Source: DATIHT01 sp035480415 (GTDB lineage Bacteria; Patescibacteriota; Microgenomatia; Curtissbacterales; GWA2-41-24). Taken from it: DNA of 8,515 nucleotides. The position numbers and the translations under genes are program-made. The stretch is taken from assembly GCA_035480415.1 (NCBI GenBank), contig DATIHT010000080.1, positions 1-8,515 of the forward strand. Direction: 5' to 3'. The notes below the pieces were generated by a model. The model was not told the origin of the DNA, did not search any database, and saw only the letters and a list, made by a program, of their open reading frames with translations. Positions within the stretch are counted from its first letter, which is position 1; each line of letters starts with the position of its first letter. Positions 1 to 4,695 of this stretch are shown in pieces.

Positions 1-42
1 AAATTCAGCAGTTGTTTGTTGTTCTGGAGTGGAATTAGCCAT
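1..42 (-). CDS. N-terminal start of a protein gene running off the left edge (partial)
   Basis: On the minus strand an ATG at 42-40 opens a frame that stays open to the window edge and reads MANSTPEQQTTAEF, 14 codons. It is polar and disordered-looking, so no family can be named. A perfect -10 hexamer TATAAT lies on the same strand at 57-52, nine bases before the ATG, which supports a real start with an almost absent leader. The gene sits directly downstream of tRNA-Lys. Only the start is visible, so the call depends on the frame continuing to the left. Confidence 0.45.
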   Translation of the reverse strand, partial: MANSTPEQQTTAEF

Positions 43-51
43 GATGCAATA

Positions 52-57
52 ATTATA
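52..57 (-). promoter_or_regulatory. -10 element of the left-edge gene
   Basis: TATAAT on the minus strand, ending nine bases before the ATG at 42. A -35 at 17 bp spacing would fall at 80-75 inside tRNA-Lys and reads CTGTGC, a poor match, so only the -10 is supported. The gene could instead be read through from the tRNA transcript. Confidence 0.4.
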
Positions 58-69
58 CACTATATTTTG

Positions 70-141
70 TGGGAGCACAGGGATTCGAACCCTGAACCGA
101 TTGCTTAAGAGGCAATTGCTCTACCGTTGAGCTATACTCCC
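70..141 (-). tRNA. tRNA-Lys (anticodon CTT)
   Basis: The cloverleaf is complete. The acceptor GGGAGTA pairs with TGCTCCC through six Watson-Crick pairs and one T-G wobble. The D stem is GCTC/GAGC, the anticodon stem ATTGC/GCAAT with loop CTCTTAA giving anticodon CTT, and the T arm is CAGGG-TTCGAAT-CCCTG. The discriminator A is at 70. The bases that follow on the minus strand read CAA, so CCA is not encoded. It lies downstream of tRNA-Arg on the same strand, separated by two hairpins. Confidence 0.96.
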
Positions 142-160
142 AAAAATTTAATTTTTGGGA
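138..160 (-). repeat. AT-rich inverted repeat reaching into the 5' end of tRNA-Lys
   Basis: TCCCAAAAAT (138-147) and ATTTTTGGGA (151-160) are exact reverse complements around a 3-nt loop, a 10-bp stem. On the minus strand the 3' arm of this hairpin contributes the first four bases of mature tRNA-Lys (TCCC on plus at 138-141, GGGA in the RNA). The leader can therefore pair with the 5' acceptor strand. It might be a processing signal, an attenuator, or chance in AT-rich DNA. Confidence 0.5.
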
Positions 161-161
161 C

Positions 162-186
162 GTACGTCGACCTTGTGTCGACATAC
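162..186 (-). repeat. Inverted repeat between tRNA-Arg and tRNA-Lys
   Basis: Two copies of GTCGAC (166-171 and 177-182) flank a 5-nt loop. An outer GTA/TAC extends the stem after one C/A mismatch. It is the first hairpin downstream of tRNA-Arg on the minus strand and is not followed by a T-run, so a processing or spacer role is as likely as termination. Confidence 0.4.
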
Positions 187-204
187 TCCACTAAGTTTAG
201 ATTG

Positions 205-277
205 TGCGCCTGAAGAGATTCGAACTCCCAACCACTCGTTCCGAAGACGAGTGCTCTATCCATTGAGCTACAGGCGC
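205..277 (-). tRNA. tRNA-Arg (anticodon TCG)
   Basis: The acceptor GCGCCTG/CAGGCGC is perfectly paired. The D stem is GCTC/GAGC, and the anticodon stem CTCGT/ACGAG encloses CTTCGGA, giving anticodon TCG (reads CGN arginine codons). The T arm is GGGAG-TTCGAAT-CTCTT with two G-T wobbles. The discriminator is A at 205 and CCA is not encoded. Its 5' third is repeated immediately upstream on the same strand, so the gene now lies about 75 nt from its likely promoter. Confidence 0.96.
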
Positions 278-280
278 AAA
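259..280 (-). repeat. 22-bp direct repeat, copy A (5' end of tRNA-Arg plus 3 bp of leader)
   Basis: This segment holds the first 19 nt of tRNA-Arg and the preceding TTT. It is identical base for base to 327-348, offset by 68 bp in the same orientation. Confidence 0.9.
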
Positions 281-288
281 GCATTAAC

Positions 289-345
289 GCAGCCTGTAGA
301 GAGATGGATATCAGAGAATGCTGATCTCCATTGAGCTACAGGCGC
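289..345 (-). pseudogene. Inverted pair of tRNA-Arg 5' halves forming a rod-like hairpin
   Basis: Read on the minus strand from 345, this begins exactly as tRNA-Arg through its first 19 nt and then diverges before the anticodon arm. Read on the plus strand from 289, the other arm also resembles the tRNA-Arg 5' half: GCCTGTAG (292-299), four changed bases, then ATGGATA (304-310). The arms fold on each other. GCCTGTAG (292-299) pairs with 336-343 over 8 bp, and 304-314 pairs with 321-331 over 11 bp with one mismatch, closing a 6-nt loop. No anticodon or T arm remains, so it is not a functional tRNA. A snap-back or template-switch duplication of the tRNA head is the simplest explanation (inference). 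Confidence 0.7.
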
Positions 346-348
346 AAA
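327..348 (-). repeat. 22-bp direct repeat, copy B (head of the truncated tRNA-Arg copy)
   Basis: Identical to 259-280. It places a tRNA-Arg 5' end a few bases downstream of the predicted promoter, where the original gene probably began before the 68-bp insert. Confidence 0.9.
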
Positions 349-358
349 TTACCCTACA

Positions 359-367
359 ATTTTATCA
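359..367 (-). promoter_or_regulatory. Extended -10 promoter of the tRNA-Arg/tRNA-Lys cluster
   Basis: The minus strand reads TGATAAAAT, which fits TGnTATAAT with one mismatch. Predicted transcription starts near 352, just before the truncated tRNA-Arg head. No good -35 is visible at 16-18 bp, which is usual for extended -10 promoters. The same arrangement precedes the tRNA-Leu cluster (4013-4021). Confidence 0.5.
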
Positions 368-392
368 CAATACTGAATTTGAAAAGGATTTT

Positions 393-719
393 TTACTCGA
401 CTTCGTCGTCGAGTTCAGCACCCAGGGGTGTTGGAGTTTCATCCGGATCGTCATGATGCAAGCCCATACTTTTTAGTGAATCGTCAATGTCTGGAGATTC
501 CGAACTTGTAGCGTCGCCGGAAAATGGGTCTTCTTCACCAAGAACAGAAGGGGGCACGGCATCAATATGTTTTTTGTCTTCCTTGTCTATTAAATCCAGA
601 TCCTGGTCTGAAGGCTCTTCTGGTTCTGTCGGTGCATCACTAGCAATATCTGCAGGTATTGCACTGTCCAGCTCGTCGTCCTTCTTCTGATCGTCTTGCG
701 GATCTTGTATGTCGTCCAT
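393..719 (-). CDS. Acidic low-complexity hypothetical protein
   Basis: A 108-residue protein with no family I recognise. Aspartate (26) plus glutamate (12) make up 35% of residues, against only six lysines and no cysteine. Proline, serine and threonine fill most of the rest, and there is no membrane segment or signal peptide. This composition predicts an intrinsically disordered cytoplasmic polypeptide. The ATG at 719 is favoured by a -10 (TAAAAT) ending seven bases upstream, which predicts a leaderless mRNA; no Shine-Dalgarno is present. It lies 45 bp downstream of the phosphoesterase gene on the same strand, so it may be co-transcribed as well as having its own promoter. A reading frame also exists on the other strand (487-690), but it is serine-rich as expected for an antisense shadow. 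Confidence 0.7.
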   Translation of the reverse strand: MDDIQDPQDDQKKDDELDSAIPADIASDAPTEPEEPSDQDLDLIDKEDKKHIDAVPPSVLGEEDPFSGDATSSESPDIDDSLKSMGLHHDDPDETPTPLGAELDDEVE

Positions 720-726
720 TGTTAGT

Positions 727-755
727 ATTTTACTAAGGCTAAAAAATCAAAGCAA
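727..755 (-). promoter_or_regulatory. Predicted promoter of the acidic-protein gene (leaderless)
   Basis: Minus strand: TTGCTT (755-750), a 17-bp spacer, then TAAAAT (732-727). The -10 matches consensus at 5 of 6 positions and the -35 at 3 of 6. The predicted start of transcription coincides with the ATG at 719. Confidence 0.4.
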
Positions 756-764
756 GGTATTGAC

Positions 765-1259
765 TTAAAAGTCCTTTGCGTCGTATCCAACCTTGCAGTA
801 TTTGTCTTCGTGTTTTATCAAAAGCCATGCGTTTTCGCTCTTGCCTGGCGGGAATCCCTTGGTTTTAATCAACGCAAAAGACCCGTTTAATTTTTTACCC
901 GCAAGACAAAATTTAATCTCACCCTTTTTTAAACCTTCTTGCATTGTCTTCGTCCCTTCTTTAGTATCTTTGATCTGCTTGCGTACTCCCTTTGAAATTT
1001 CTACTTCTGCAATATATGTTCCCTTATCCCAAATCTTAACTTCCCCGGCGCCATATTCTCCTTCGGGGATTGTTCCTTCAAAATTACGATAATCTAGATT
1101 GTGATCGTCAACTTTAAACCCCAAGCGTTTTACCTTATTGTCCAAAGTAGGGCCCTTTGGGACAGACCAAGAAGCCAAAACGCCGTCAATTTCCAGGCGG
1201 AAATCGTAGTGTTTGCGTATAGTGTCGTGTTTTTGAACAACAAAAACTAAATCGTTCAT
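765..1259 (-). CDS. Stand-alone LigD-type DNA 3'-phosphoesterase
   Basis: The 164 residues correspond to the PE (3'-phosphoesterase) domain found at the N-terminus of bacterial LigD. That domain trims 3'-ribonucleotides and 3'-phosphates from broken DNA ends during end joining. The conserved signature is present: H11, then KHYDFRLE with H17, D19, R21 and E23, then WSVPKGP (31-37), DH at 52-53 with H53, and EGTIPEGEYGAG (61-72). The spacing of H11, D19, R21 and H53 fits the metal and phosphate ligands of the Pseudomonas LigD PE domain. The C-terminus ends the domain with WLLIKHEDKY. No ligase or polymerase domain is attached, and no ku gene is in the window. Stand-alone PE proteins are known in bacteria and archaea. 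It is the first gene of a probable pair with the acidic protein. Confidence 0.93.
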   Translation of the reverse strand: MNDLVFVVQKHDTIRKHYDFRLEIDGVLASWSVPKGPTLDNKVKRLGFKVDDHNLDYRNFEGTIPEGEYGAGEVKIWDKGTYIAEVEISKGVRKQIKDTKEGTKTMQEGLKKGEIKFCLAGKKLNGSFALIKTKGFPPGKSENAWLLIKHEDKYCKVGYDAKDF

Positions 1260-1267
1260 CTAGAATT

Positions 1268-1296
1268 ATTTTAACCCTAATACGCGAGTTTGTCTT
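1268..1296 (-). promoter_or_regulatory. Predicted promoter of the phosphoesterase gene (near leaderless)
   Basis: Minus strand: AAGACA (1296-1291), a 17-bp spacer, then TAAAAT (1273-1268). The -10 ends eight bases before the ATG at 1259. Its -35 occupies almost the same bases as the -35 of the divergent trhO promoter. Confidence 0.45.
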
Positions 1297-1318
1297 CCGT
1301 ATACCAATGACATAAAAT
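1290..1318 (+). promoter_or_regulatory. trhO: Predicted trhO promoter (leaderless)
   Basis: TTGTCT (1290-1295), a 17-bp spacer, then TAAAAT (1313-1318). Six bases separate the -10 from the ATG at 1325, so transcription should start at or next to the start codon. No Shine-Dalgarno is present. Confidence 0.5.
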
Positions 1319-1324
1319 TTAAAT

Positions 1325-2221
1325 ATGAAGCCAAAGACTATAAAAGTACTTCTTTATTATAAGTACGTAAAGTTGAAAGACCCCAACGAGGTAGAAAAAA
1401 GCCAGAGAGAACTATGCACGCGCCTAAATCTTGGTGGCAGAATTTTGCTGTCTACTGAGGGAATAAATGGAACTGTAGCCGGGCTTGTAAAAGATGTAGA
1501 TGAATATATAAAGCAAACAGAAAAAATTGAAGCTTTTTCTAATATGGAGTGGAAAGTATCTTGGTCGGATGAGCAGATTTTTCCAAAGTTAAGGATTAGA
1601 GTTCGTGACGAGATTGTGACTTTGGGCCTTCGTAAAGGAGGCGATGATGTTGAAATCAGCAGCAAGGCAGACTATATAGAACCTGAAGAACTATTTTCGT
1701 TGTATGAGAATAGTCAGGATTTTGTAATTATCGATGCCAGAAATAATTACGAAGCAAGAGTAGGAAAGTTTAAAGGTGCAATTACTGCACCGATTGATAA
1801 TTTTAAGGACTTTCCCAAGTTTGCAAATGGTCTTGAGAAATTTAAGGATAAAGAAGTCGTTACATATTGTACCGGTGGGGTTCGCTGCGAAAAAGCATCT
1901 GCTTACCTAAGGCAAAAAGGTTTTAAAAAAGTGCGTCAGTTGCACGGTGGAATCCACGAATATGCAAAGAGAACTTCAGGGAAATATTTTGAGGGAGAGA
2001 TGTTTGTTTTTGATAAACGAATGCTAATTCCTGTTAATTCTGTTAACCCAACAGTTATCTCCGAGTGTAAGTACTGCCAAAAACCAATTTCAAGATATGT
2101 GGATTGTTCGTATCCAACCTGCCATTCACTCTTTGTTTGCTGCCAGGAGTGTCAACAGCTTTATCAAAGCGCTTGTTCCGAAAACTGTATTAAACAACTC
2201 CAAATTCAAACAAATAATTAG
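1325..2221 (+). CDS. trhO: tRNA uridine(34) hydroxylase TrhO (YceA, rhodanese-like)
   Basis: The 298 residues match the TrhO/YceA family, which installs 5-hydroxyuridine at wobble U34 of tRNAs, the first step toward cmo5U or mo5U. The N-terminal domain (about 1-100) carries the family stretch ILLSTEGINGTVAG (40-53). The central rhodanese domain (about 115-220) contains DARNNYEARVGKFKGA (137-152) and the active-site loop CTGGVRC (182-188), whose first cysteine is the expected catalytic residue, followed by the family motif EKASAYLRQKGF (189-200). The C-terminal tail is cysteine-rich (C248, C251, C261, C266, C272, C273, C276, C284, C288), typical of the family and possibly metal-binding. The length is normal. 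It is divergent from the phosphoesterase gene. The tRNA-Pro(TGG) in this window has the U34 that this enzyme class modifies in other bacteria. Confidence 0.96.
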   Translation: MKPKTIKVLLYYKYVKLKDPNEVEKSQRELCTRLNLGGRILLSTEGINGTVAGLVKDVDEYIKQTEKIEAFSNMEWKVSWSDEQIFPKLRIRVRDEIVTLGLRKGGDDVEISSKADYIEPEELFSLYENSQDFVIIDARNNYEARVGKFKGAITAPIDNFKDFPKFANGLEKFKDKEVVTYCTGGVRCEKASAYLRQKGFKKVRQLHGGIHEYAKRTSGKYFEGEMFVFDKRMLIPVNSVNPTVISECKYCQKPISRYVDCSYPTCHSLFVCCQECQQLYQSACSENCIKQLQIQTNN

Positions 2222-2228
2222 TTAAAAT

Positions 2229-2270
2229 CTTAGTTGATTTGATTTTGTATTTTAGGCTAATCTAACTGAG
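2229..2270. terminator. Possible weak stem-loop between convergent genes
   Basis: CTTAGTT-GATT (2229-2239) can pair with AATC-t-AACTGAG (2259-2270), giving about 11 bp with one wobble and a one-base bulge around a 19-nt loop. It lies across the short gap between trhO and the glycosyltransferase gene and slightly overlaps the end of the latter. The large loop and missing T-run make it a poor intrinsic terminator. Confidence 0.2.
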
Positions 2271-3882
2271 GCTTAAAGATAAATGCATCTTTATTTAATT
2301 TACTTACTTTAAGTTTAACAGCGTATACAAACTCGACAAAAAAGAAGCCATACATAAAAACCGTATTTAAAACAGCCCAGAATAACAAAACCCTTGAATT
2401 ATTTTTTGTATAAAAAGCAGCTATTATGCAAAAAAGAGTAATAGTACCCAAAATAAAATGTGGAAAAAACAAAGAAACGGAAGGAGTGCTTGACCCGTTT
2501 GCACCCTTAGGTGTTGTTTTGTAAACCAATCGTCTGCCGCTTATTACTTGCAGCAAGGCTATAAAGTATATAGGCCAAACAGCAACAGAAAGTAATTTCC
2601 CCATCGCATGAACCCCAGACTCATTTTTTCTGTCAATATTAAATCTTTGTACCCAGATCGACATTAAAGTATGCACAGTAAGCAGCGGGACATAGAGCAC
2701 CAAAAGATCACTAAAAACCATAGAAGTAGCATTTATACCGAAGAAAAAATAAAGTGAAAGCAATAAAATACCTATGATTTGTCCAAGGCCATAAAAGTAG
2801 TACTGTTGGAGCCAAAGATAATTTAATGCGTGATTTATTTTCATTTTAGTAATAAGTCTGGGGCTTTGAGTAAATAGGATATGAAACAGGCCATAAGCCC
2901 ATCGCATTTGTTGGCTAAAATACGCATCCCATGTAGAAGGACCTTCACCAATTGCAAGTATTTCGGGCAGATAAACACTTTTCCATCTTTTGGCATAAAA
3001 TTTCATACCGGTAAGATGATCTTCTACGATATGACCGGCATAGCCTTTGATGTCTGAATGGGCCTTGACCCTGATTGTGTGGTTGGATCCAATAAAAAGC
3101 GGCATACCTTTTCCGTATAATCCTTTTTGAATCGGTCCATGAAAATTGAATGCTTGCTGGGCAGCCCCTTTTGCAATCCATGATTCATTATGGTTACCGT
3201 ATATCTGCGGGGAACCGACAAAGGCAACCTCCTTATCACGGAAATACCCGAGCGTTTTTAACAAAAAATCCCTGCTCGGAACAAAATCCATGTCTAGCTG
3301 GGCAACCACATCATATTTTTTCGAGTGCCTATCAAACCAAGAGTTGTAGTTGCCTGCCTTAGTCTTCATTTTGTAAATCCCCTGTTTTTGATTGTATTTA
3401 AAAATACCTTTCCTGGTGAAATGCTTTACTCCTAACTTCCTGCAAAGCATCTTTACTTCTTCGCTATCGCCTTCGTCCAATACCCACGTGTCGTGCCTAT
3501 AGTGAGCACTAACCATCGCCTTTAGTGTTTTTTTAAGAATTTCCACTGGTTCCTTACTAGGGACAAATGCAGTTATGAAAGCAACTCTTAAACCTGGTTT
3601 TGGCTCAATATGCACAGGTTTTTTCATTGCTAAAATATTGTCCCAAAAGAAGATCTCGTTTGTAATTTGGTACCAGACTACGTAGCTAAGAAGGGAAAAA
3701 AGAAATATATCGAAAAAGTGAAAAATACCCGTGAAATTATGAGGTATATGCGCAGACGAAAACCAAAAAAGCGCAAACACGAAAGTCAGCAAAACAGCTC
3801 CAAAAACCAAAAAGGCAAATTGGAACCAGTCGCTTCTATTTAAGGCAGGAACTTTTTCTATTGTGATTGAATTTTGATTCAT
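2257..3882 (-). CDS. Membrane-bound family-2 glycosyltransferase, cellulose-synthase-like
   Basis: A processive-type GT2 enzyme of 541 residues that should transfer sugars from nucleotide-sugar donors at the cytoplasmic membrane. Two N-terminal membrane helices (about 18-41 and 53-75) precede a cytosolic catalytic domain (about 95-335). That domain has all four expected motifs: D136 in DEGDS, the DxD motif DMD (197-199), ED (287-288) as the TED-like catalytic acid, and QQMRW (324-328) as the QxxRW motif. About five further helices follow (360-383, 388-412, 427-448, 471-490, 497-522). The order and spacing match BcsA-like synthases, but no PilZ domain is present. The product could be an exopolysaccharide or a glycolipid; polymer and donor cannot be read from the sequence. 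It converges on trhO and has its own promoter, with a leader of about 30 nt and no clear Shine-Dalgarno. Confidence 0.9.
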   Translation of the reverse strand: MNQNSITIEKVPALNRSDWFQFAFLVFGAVLLTFVFALFWFSSAHIPHNFTGIFHFFDIFLFSLLSYVVWYQITNEIFFWDNILAMKKPVHIEPKPGLRVAFITAFVPSKEPVEILKKTLKAMVSAHYRHDTWVLDEGDSEEVKMLCRKLGVKHFTRKGIFKYNQKQGIYKMKTKAGNYNSWFDRHSKKYDVVAQLDMDFVPSRDFLLKTLGYFRDKEVAFVGSPQIYGNHNESWIAKGAAQQAFNFHGPIQKGLYGKGMPLFIGSNHTIRVKAHSDIKGYAGHIVEDHLTGMKFYAKRWKSVYLPEILAIGEGPSTWDAYFSQQMRWAYGLFHILFTQSPRLITKMKINHALNYLWLQQYYFYGLGQIIGILLLSLYFFFGINATSMVFSDLLVLYVPLLTVHTLMSIWVQRFNIDRKNESGVHAMGKLLSVAVWPIYFIALLQVISGRRLVYKTTPKGANGSSTPSVSLFFPHFILGTITLFCIIAAFYTKNNSRVLLFWAVLNTVFMYGFFFVEFVYAVKLKVSKLNKDAFIFKPQLD

Positions 3883-3917
3883 TTGGACAAAAACCCGGGC
3901 AGAAGTTGTGAAGGGAA

Positions 3918-3946
3918 ATTGTACTATAAGTAAGAGAAGTTATCAA
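3918..3946 (-). promoter_or_regulatory. Predicted promoter of the glycosyltransferase gene
   Basis: Minus strand: TTGATA (3946-3941), a 17-bp spacer, then TACAAT (3923-3918), each a close match to the sigma70-type consensus. Transcription would begin near 3911, about 30 nt before the ATG. This is the clearest leadered gene in the window. Confidence 0.55.
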
Positions 3947-4012
3947 CTATAGGTCTTGTTTGATGCTATTTATACAATACTGACTGTTGCACTTCATTAC
4001 TCTAGTATTTAA

Positions 4013-4021
4013 TGTTAAAAT
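4013..4021 (+). promoter_or_regulatory. Extended -10 promoter of the tRNA-Leu/tRNA-Pro cluster
   Basis: TGTTAAAAT fits TGnTATAAT with one mismatch. Predicted transcription starts near 4028, just ahead of the tRNA-Leu-like head at 4031. No strong -35 is seen. From here one transcript could carry the tRNA remnant, the HNH ORF, tRNA-Leu and tRNA-Pro. Confidence 0.45.
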
Positions 4022-4030
4022 TGCCAGTGG

Positions 4031-4104
4031 GCCGAGGTGGTGGAATGGCAGACGTATAACACATGATTGACACTGCGTCTTCCAAAAAGTAAGCTTAAAA
4101 TGTG
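4031..4104 (+). pseudogene. Truncated tRNA-Leu remnant (5' half)
   Basis: GCCGAGG-TG-GTGGAATGGCAGACG (4031-4054) is a clear tRNA-Leu acceptor 5' strand and D arm, but the D loop is one base short and the D stem is weakened. No CCTCGGC partner follows anywhere before the next tRNA, so the acceptor cannot close. A tentative continuation is CACA (4060-4063) and, 30 nt later, CTTAAAATGTG (4094-4104). The latter shares ten bases with the anticodon loop and stem of the intact tRNA-Leu(TAA) at 4607-4616, and CACA/TGTG would form most of an anticodon stem. The variable and T arms are absent, replaced by HNH coding sequence. The first part is well supported; the anticodon-arm part may be chance. Confidence 0.65.
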
Positions 4105-4587
4105 CGCAATAAAAAATGGACAGAGGGTCAATTGCGAGAGGCAGCAAAGGATTCTACCAGTGTTAGGCAGGTCTTACACAAGTTAGAATTAAAAGAAGCT
4201 GGAGGCAATTACACACAAATTACAAAATACTTAAGCTTTTATGCTGTTGATATAAGCCACTTCAAAGGAAAAGGCTGGAATAAAGGACTTAGGGGTATAG
4301 GTCAGCCAATCCTAAAACTGGAGGAGATTTTAGTCGAAAACAGCTATTTTCAGAGTTTCAAGCTAAAAAAGCGCCTATTTACAATTGGATTAAAACAAAG
4401 ACATTGCGAAGAATGTGGCTGGGCAAAAATGTCTGACGATGGAAGACTTCCACTTGAATTGGATCACATTAATGGAGATCCAAGAGATAACAGGCTTGAA
4501 AATTTGAGAGTATTGTGTCCTAATTGTCATAGTTTAAAACCGACTCATCGTGGGAGGAATAGGAAATCATTGACGGCTCGGTGGTGA
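4102..4587 (+). CDS. HNH endonuclease family protein nested between tRNA-Leu sequences
   Basis: The 161 residues start at GTG 4102; TAA at 4096-4098 closes the frame upstream, so no earlier start exists. The N-terminus (about 5-65: KWTEGQLREAAK, then AGGNYTQITKY and SHFKGKGWNKG) looks like the DNA-recognition part of a common phage and bacterial HNH family. The C-terminal nuclease has a zinc ribbon (C102-x2-C105 and C139-x2-C142) around the HNH core LELDHINGDPRDNRLENL (118-135): D121/H122, N130/N134 and H143. All catalytic positions are intact. Such proteins nick or cut DNA, often as free-standing homing or mobile endonucleases. The ORF begins at a tRNA anticodon-loop-like sequence and its last four codons plus TGA lie within tRNA-Leu. 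It is the only gene here ending in TGA. The target DNA is unknown; a tRNA-Leu gene is an inference from position. Confidence 0.88.
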   Translation: MRNKKWTEGQLREAAKDSTSVRQVLHKLELKEAGGNYTQITKYLSFYAVDISHFKGKGWNKGLRGIGQPILKLEEILVENSYFQSFKLKKRLFTIGLKQRHCEECGWAKMSDDGRLPLELDHINGDPRDNRLENLRVLCPNCHSLKPTHRGRNRKSLTARW

Positions 4588-4658
4588 AATTGGTATACAC
4601 GCAACACTTAAAATGTTGTCCGCGTAAGCGGGTGTGGGTTCGAGTCCCACCCGAGCCA
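4575..4658 (+). tRNA. tRNA-Leu (anticodon TAA)
   Basis: A class II tRNA. The acceptor GGCTCGG/CCGAGCC is perfect, and the D stem is GTG/CAC. The anticodon stem CAACA/TGTTG encloses CTTAAAA, giving anticodon TAA. The long variable arm is CCGC-GTAA-GCGG, and the T arm is GTGGG-TTCGAGT-CCCAC. The discriminator is A at 4658; the next bases read CCG, so CCA is not fully encoded. Its first 13 nt also encode the end and stop codon of the HNH ORF. Confidence 0.97.
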
Positions 4659-4675
4659 CCGCAAAGGAAAGTTTA

Positions 4676-4695
4676 CGTCGAGTGAAAACGAGACG
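4676..4695 (+). ncRNA. GNRA-capped hairpin with tandem G-A step before tRNA-Pro
   Basis: CGTC (4676-4679) pairs with GACG (4692-4695), then GA opposes GA as a tandem mismatch, then GT pairs with AC around a GAAA tetraloop. Tandem sheared G-A pairs plus a GNRA loop suggest a stable RNA fold in the tRNA-Leu/tRNA-Pro spacer. The 3' arm includes the first two bases of tRNA-Pro. It may be a processing element; it is short enough to be chance. Confidence 0.35.

Noticed and set aside
259..348. Attachment-site duplication from an integrated mobile element
   Set aside because: The repeat is the tRNA 5' end, not the 3' end. The copies are only 68 bp apart and no integrase is nearby.
487..690. 67-residue plus-strand ORF opposite the acidic gene
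   Set aside because: Its serine-rich composition is what antisense reading of Asp/Glu codons gives, and it has no promoter or ribosome site.
4031..4104. Split (trans-spliced) tRNA half gene
   Set aside because: Split tRNA halves are flanked by long complementary leaders and need a matching 3' half; neither is seen in the window.
3947..4147. 66-residue minus-strand ORF over the tRNA-Leu promoter and the HNH start
   Set aside because: It overlaps a promoter, a tRNA remnant and a well-supported gene, and shows no recognisable features.
4031..4658. Group I intron in tRNA-Leu carrying an HNH homing ORF
   Set aside because: The downstream tRNA is complete in itself and its acceptor does not pair with the GCCGAGG head. 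Almost all the intervening sequence is coding, with no visible group I core, and no 3' exon for the first half is present.
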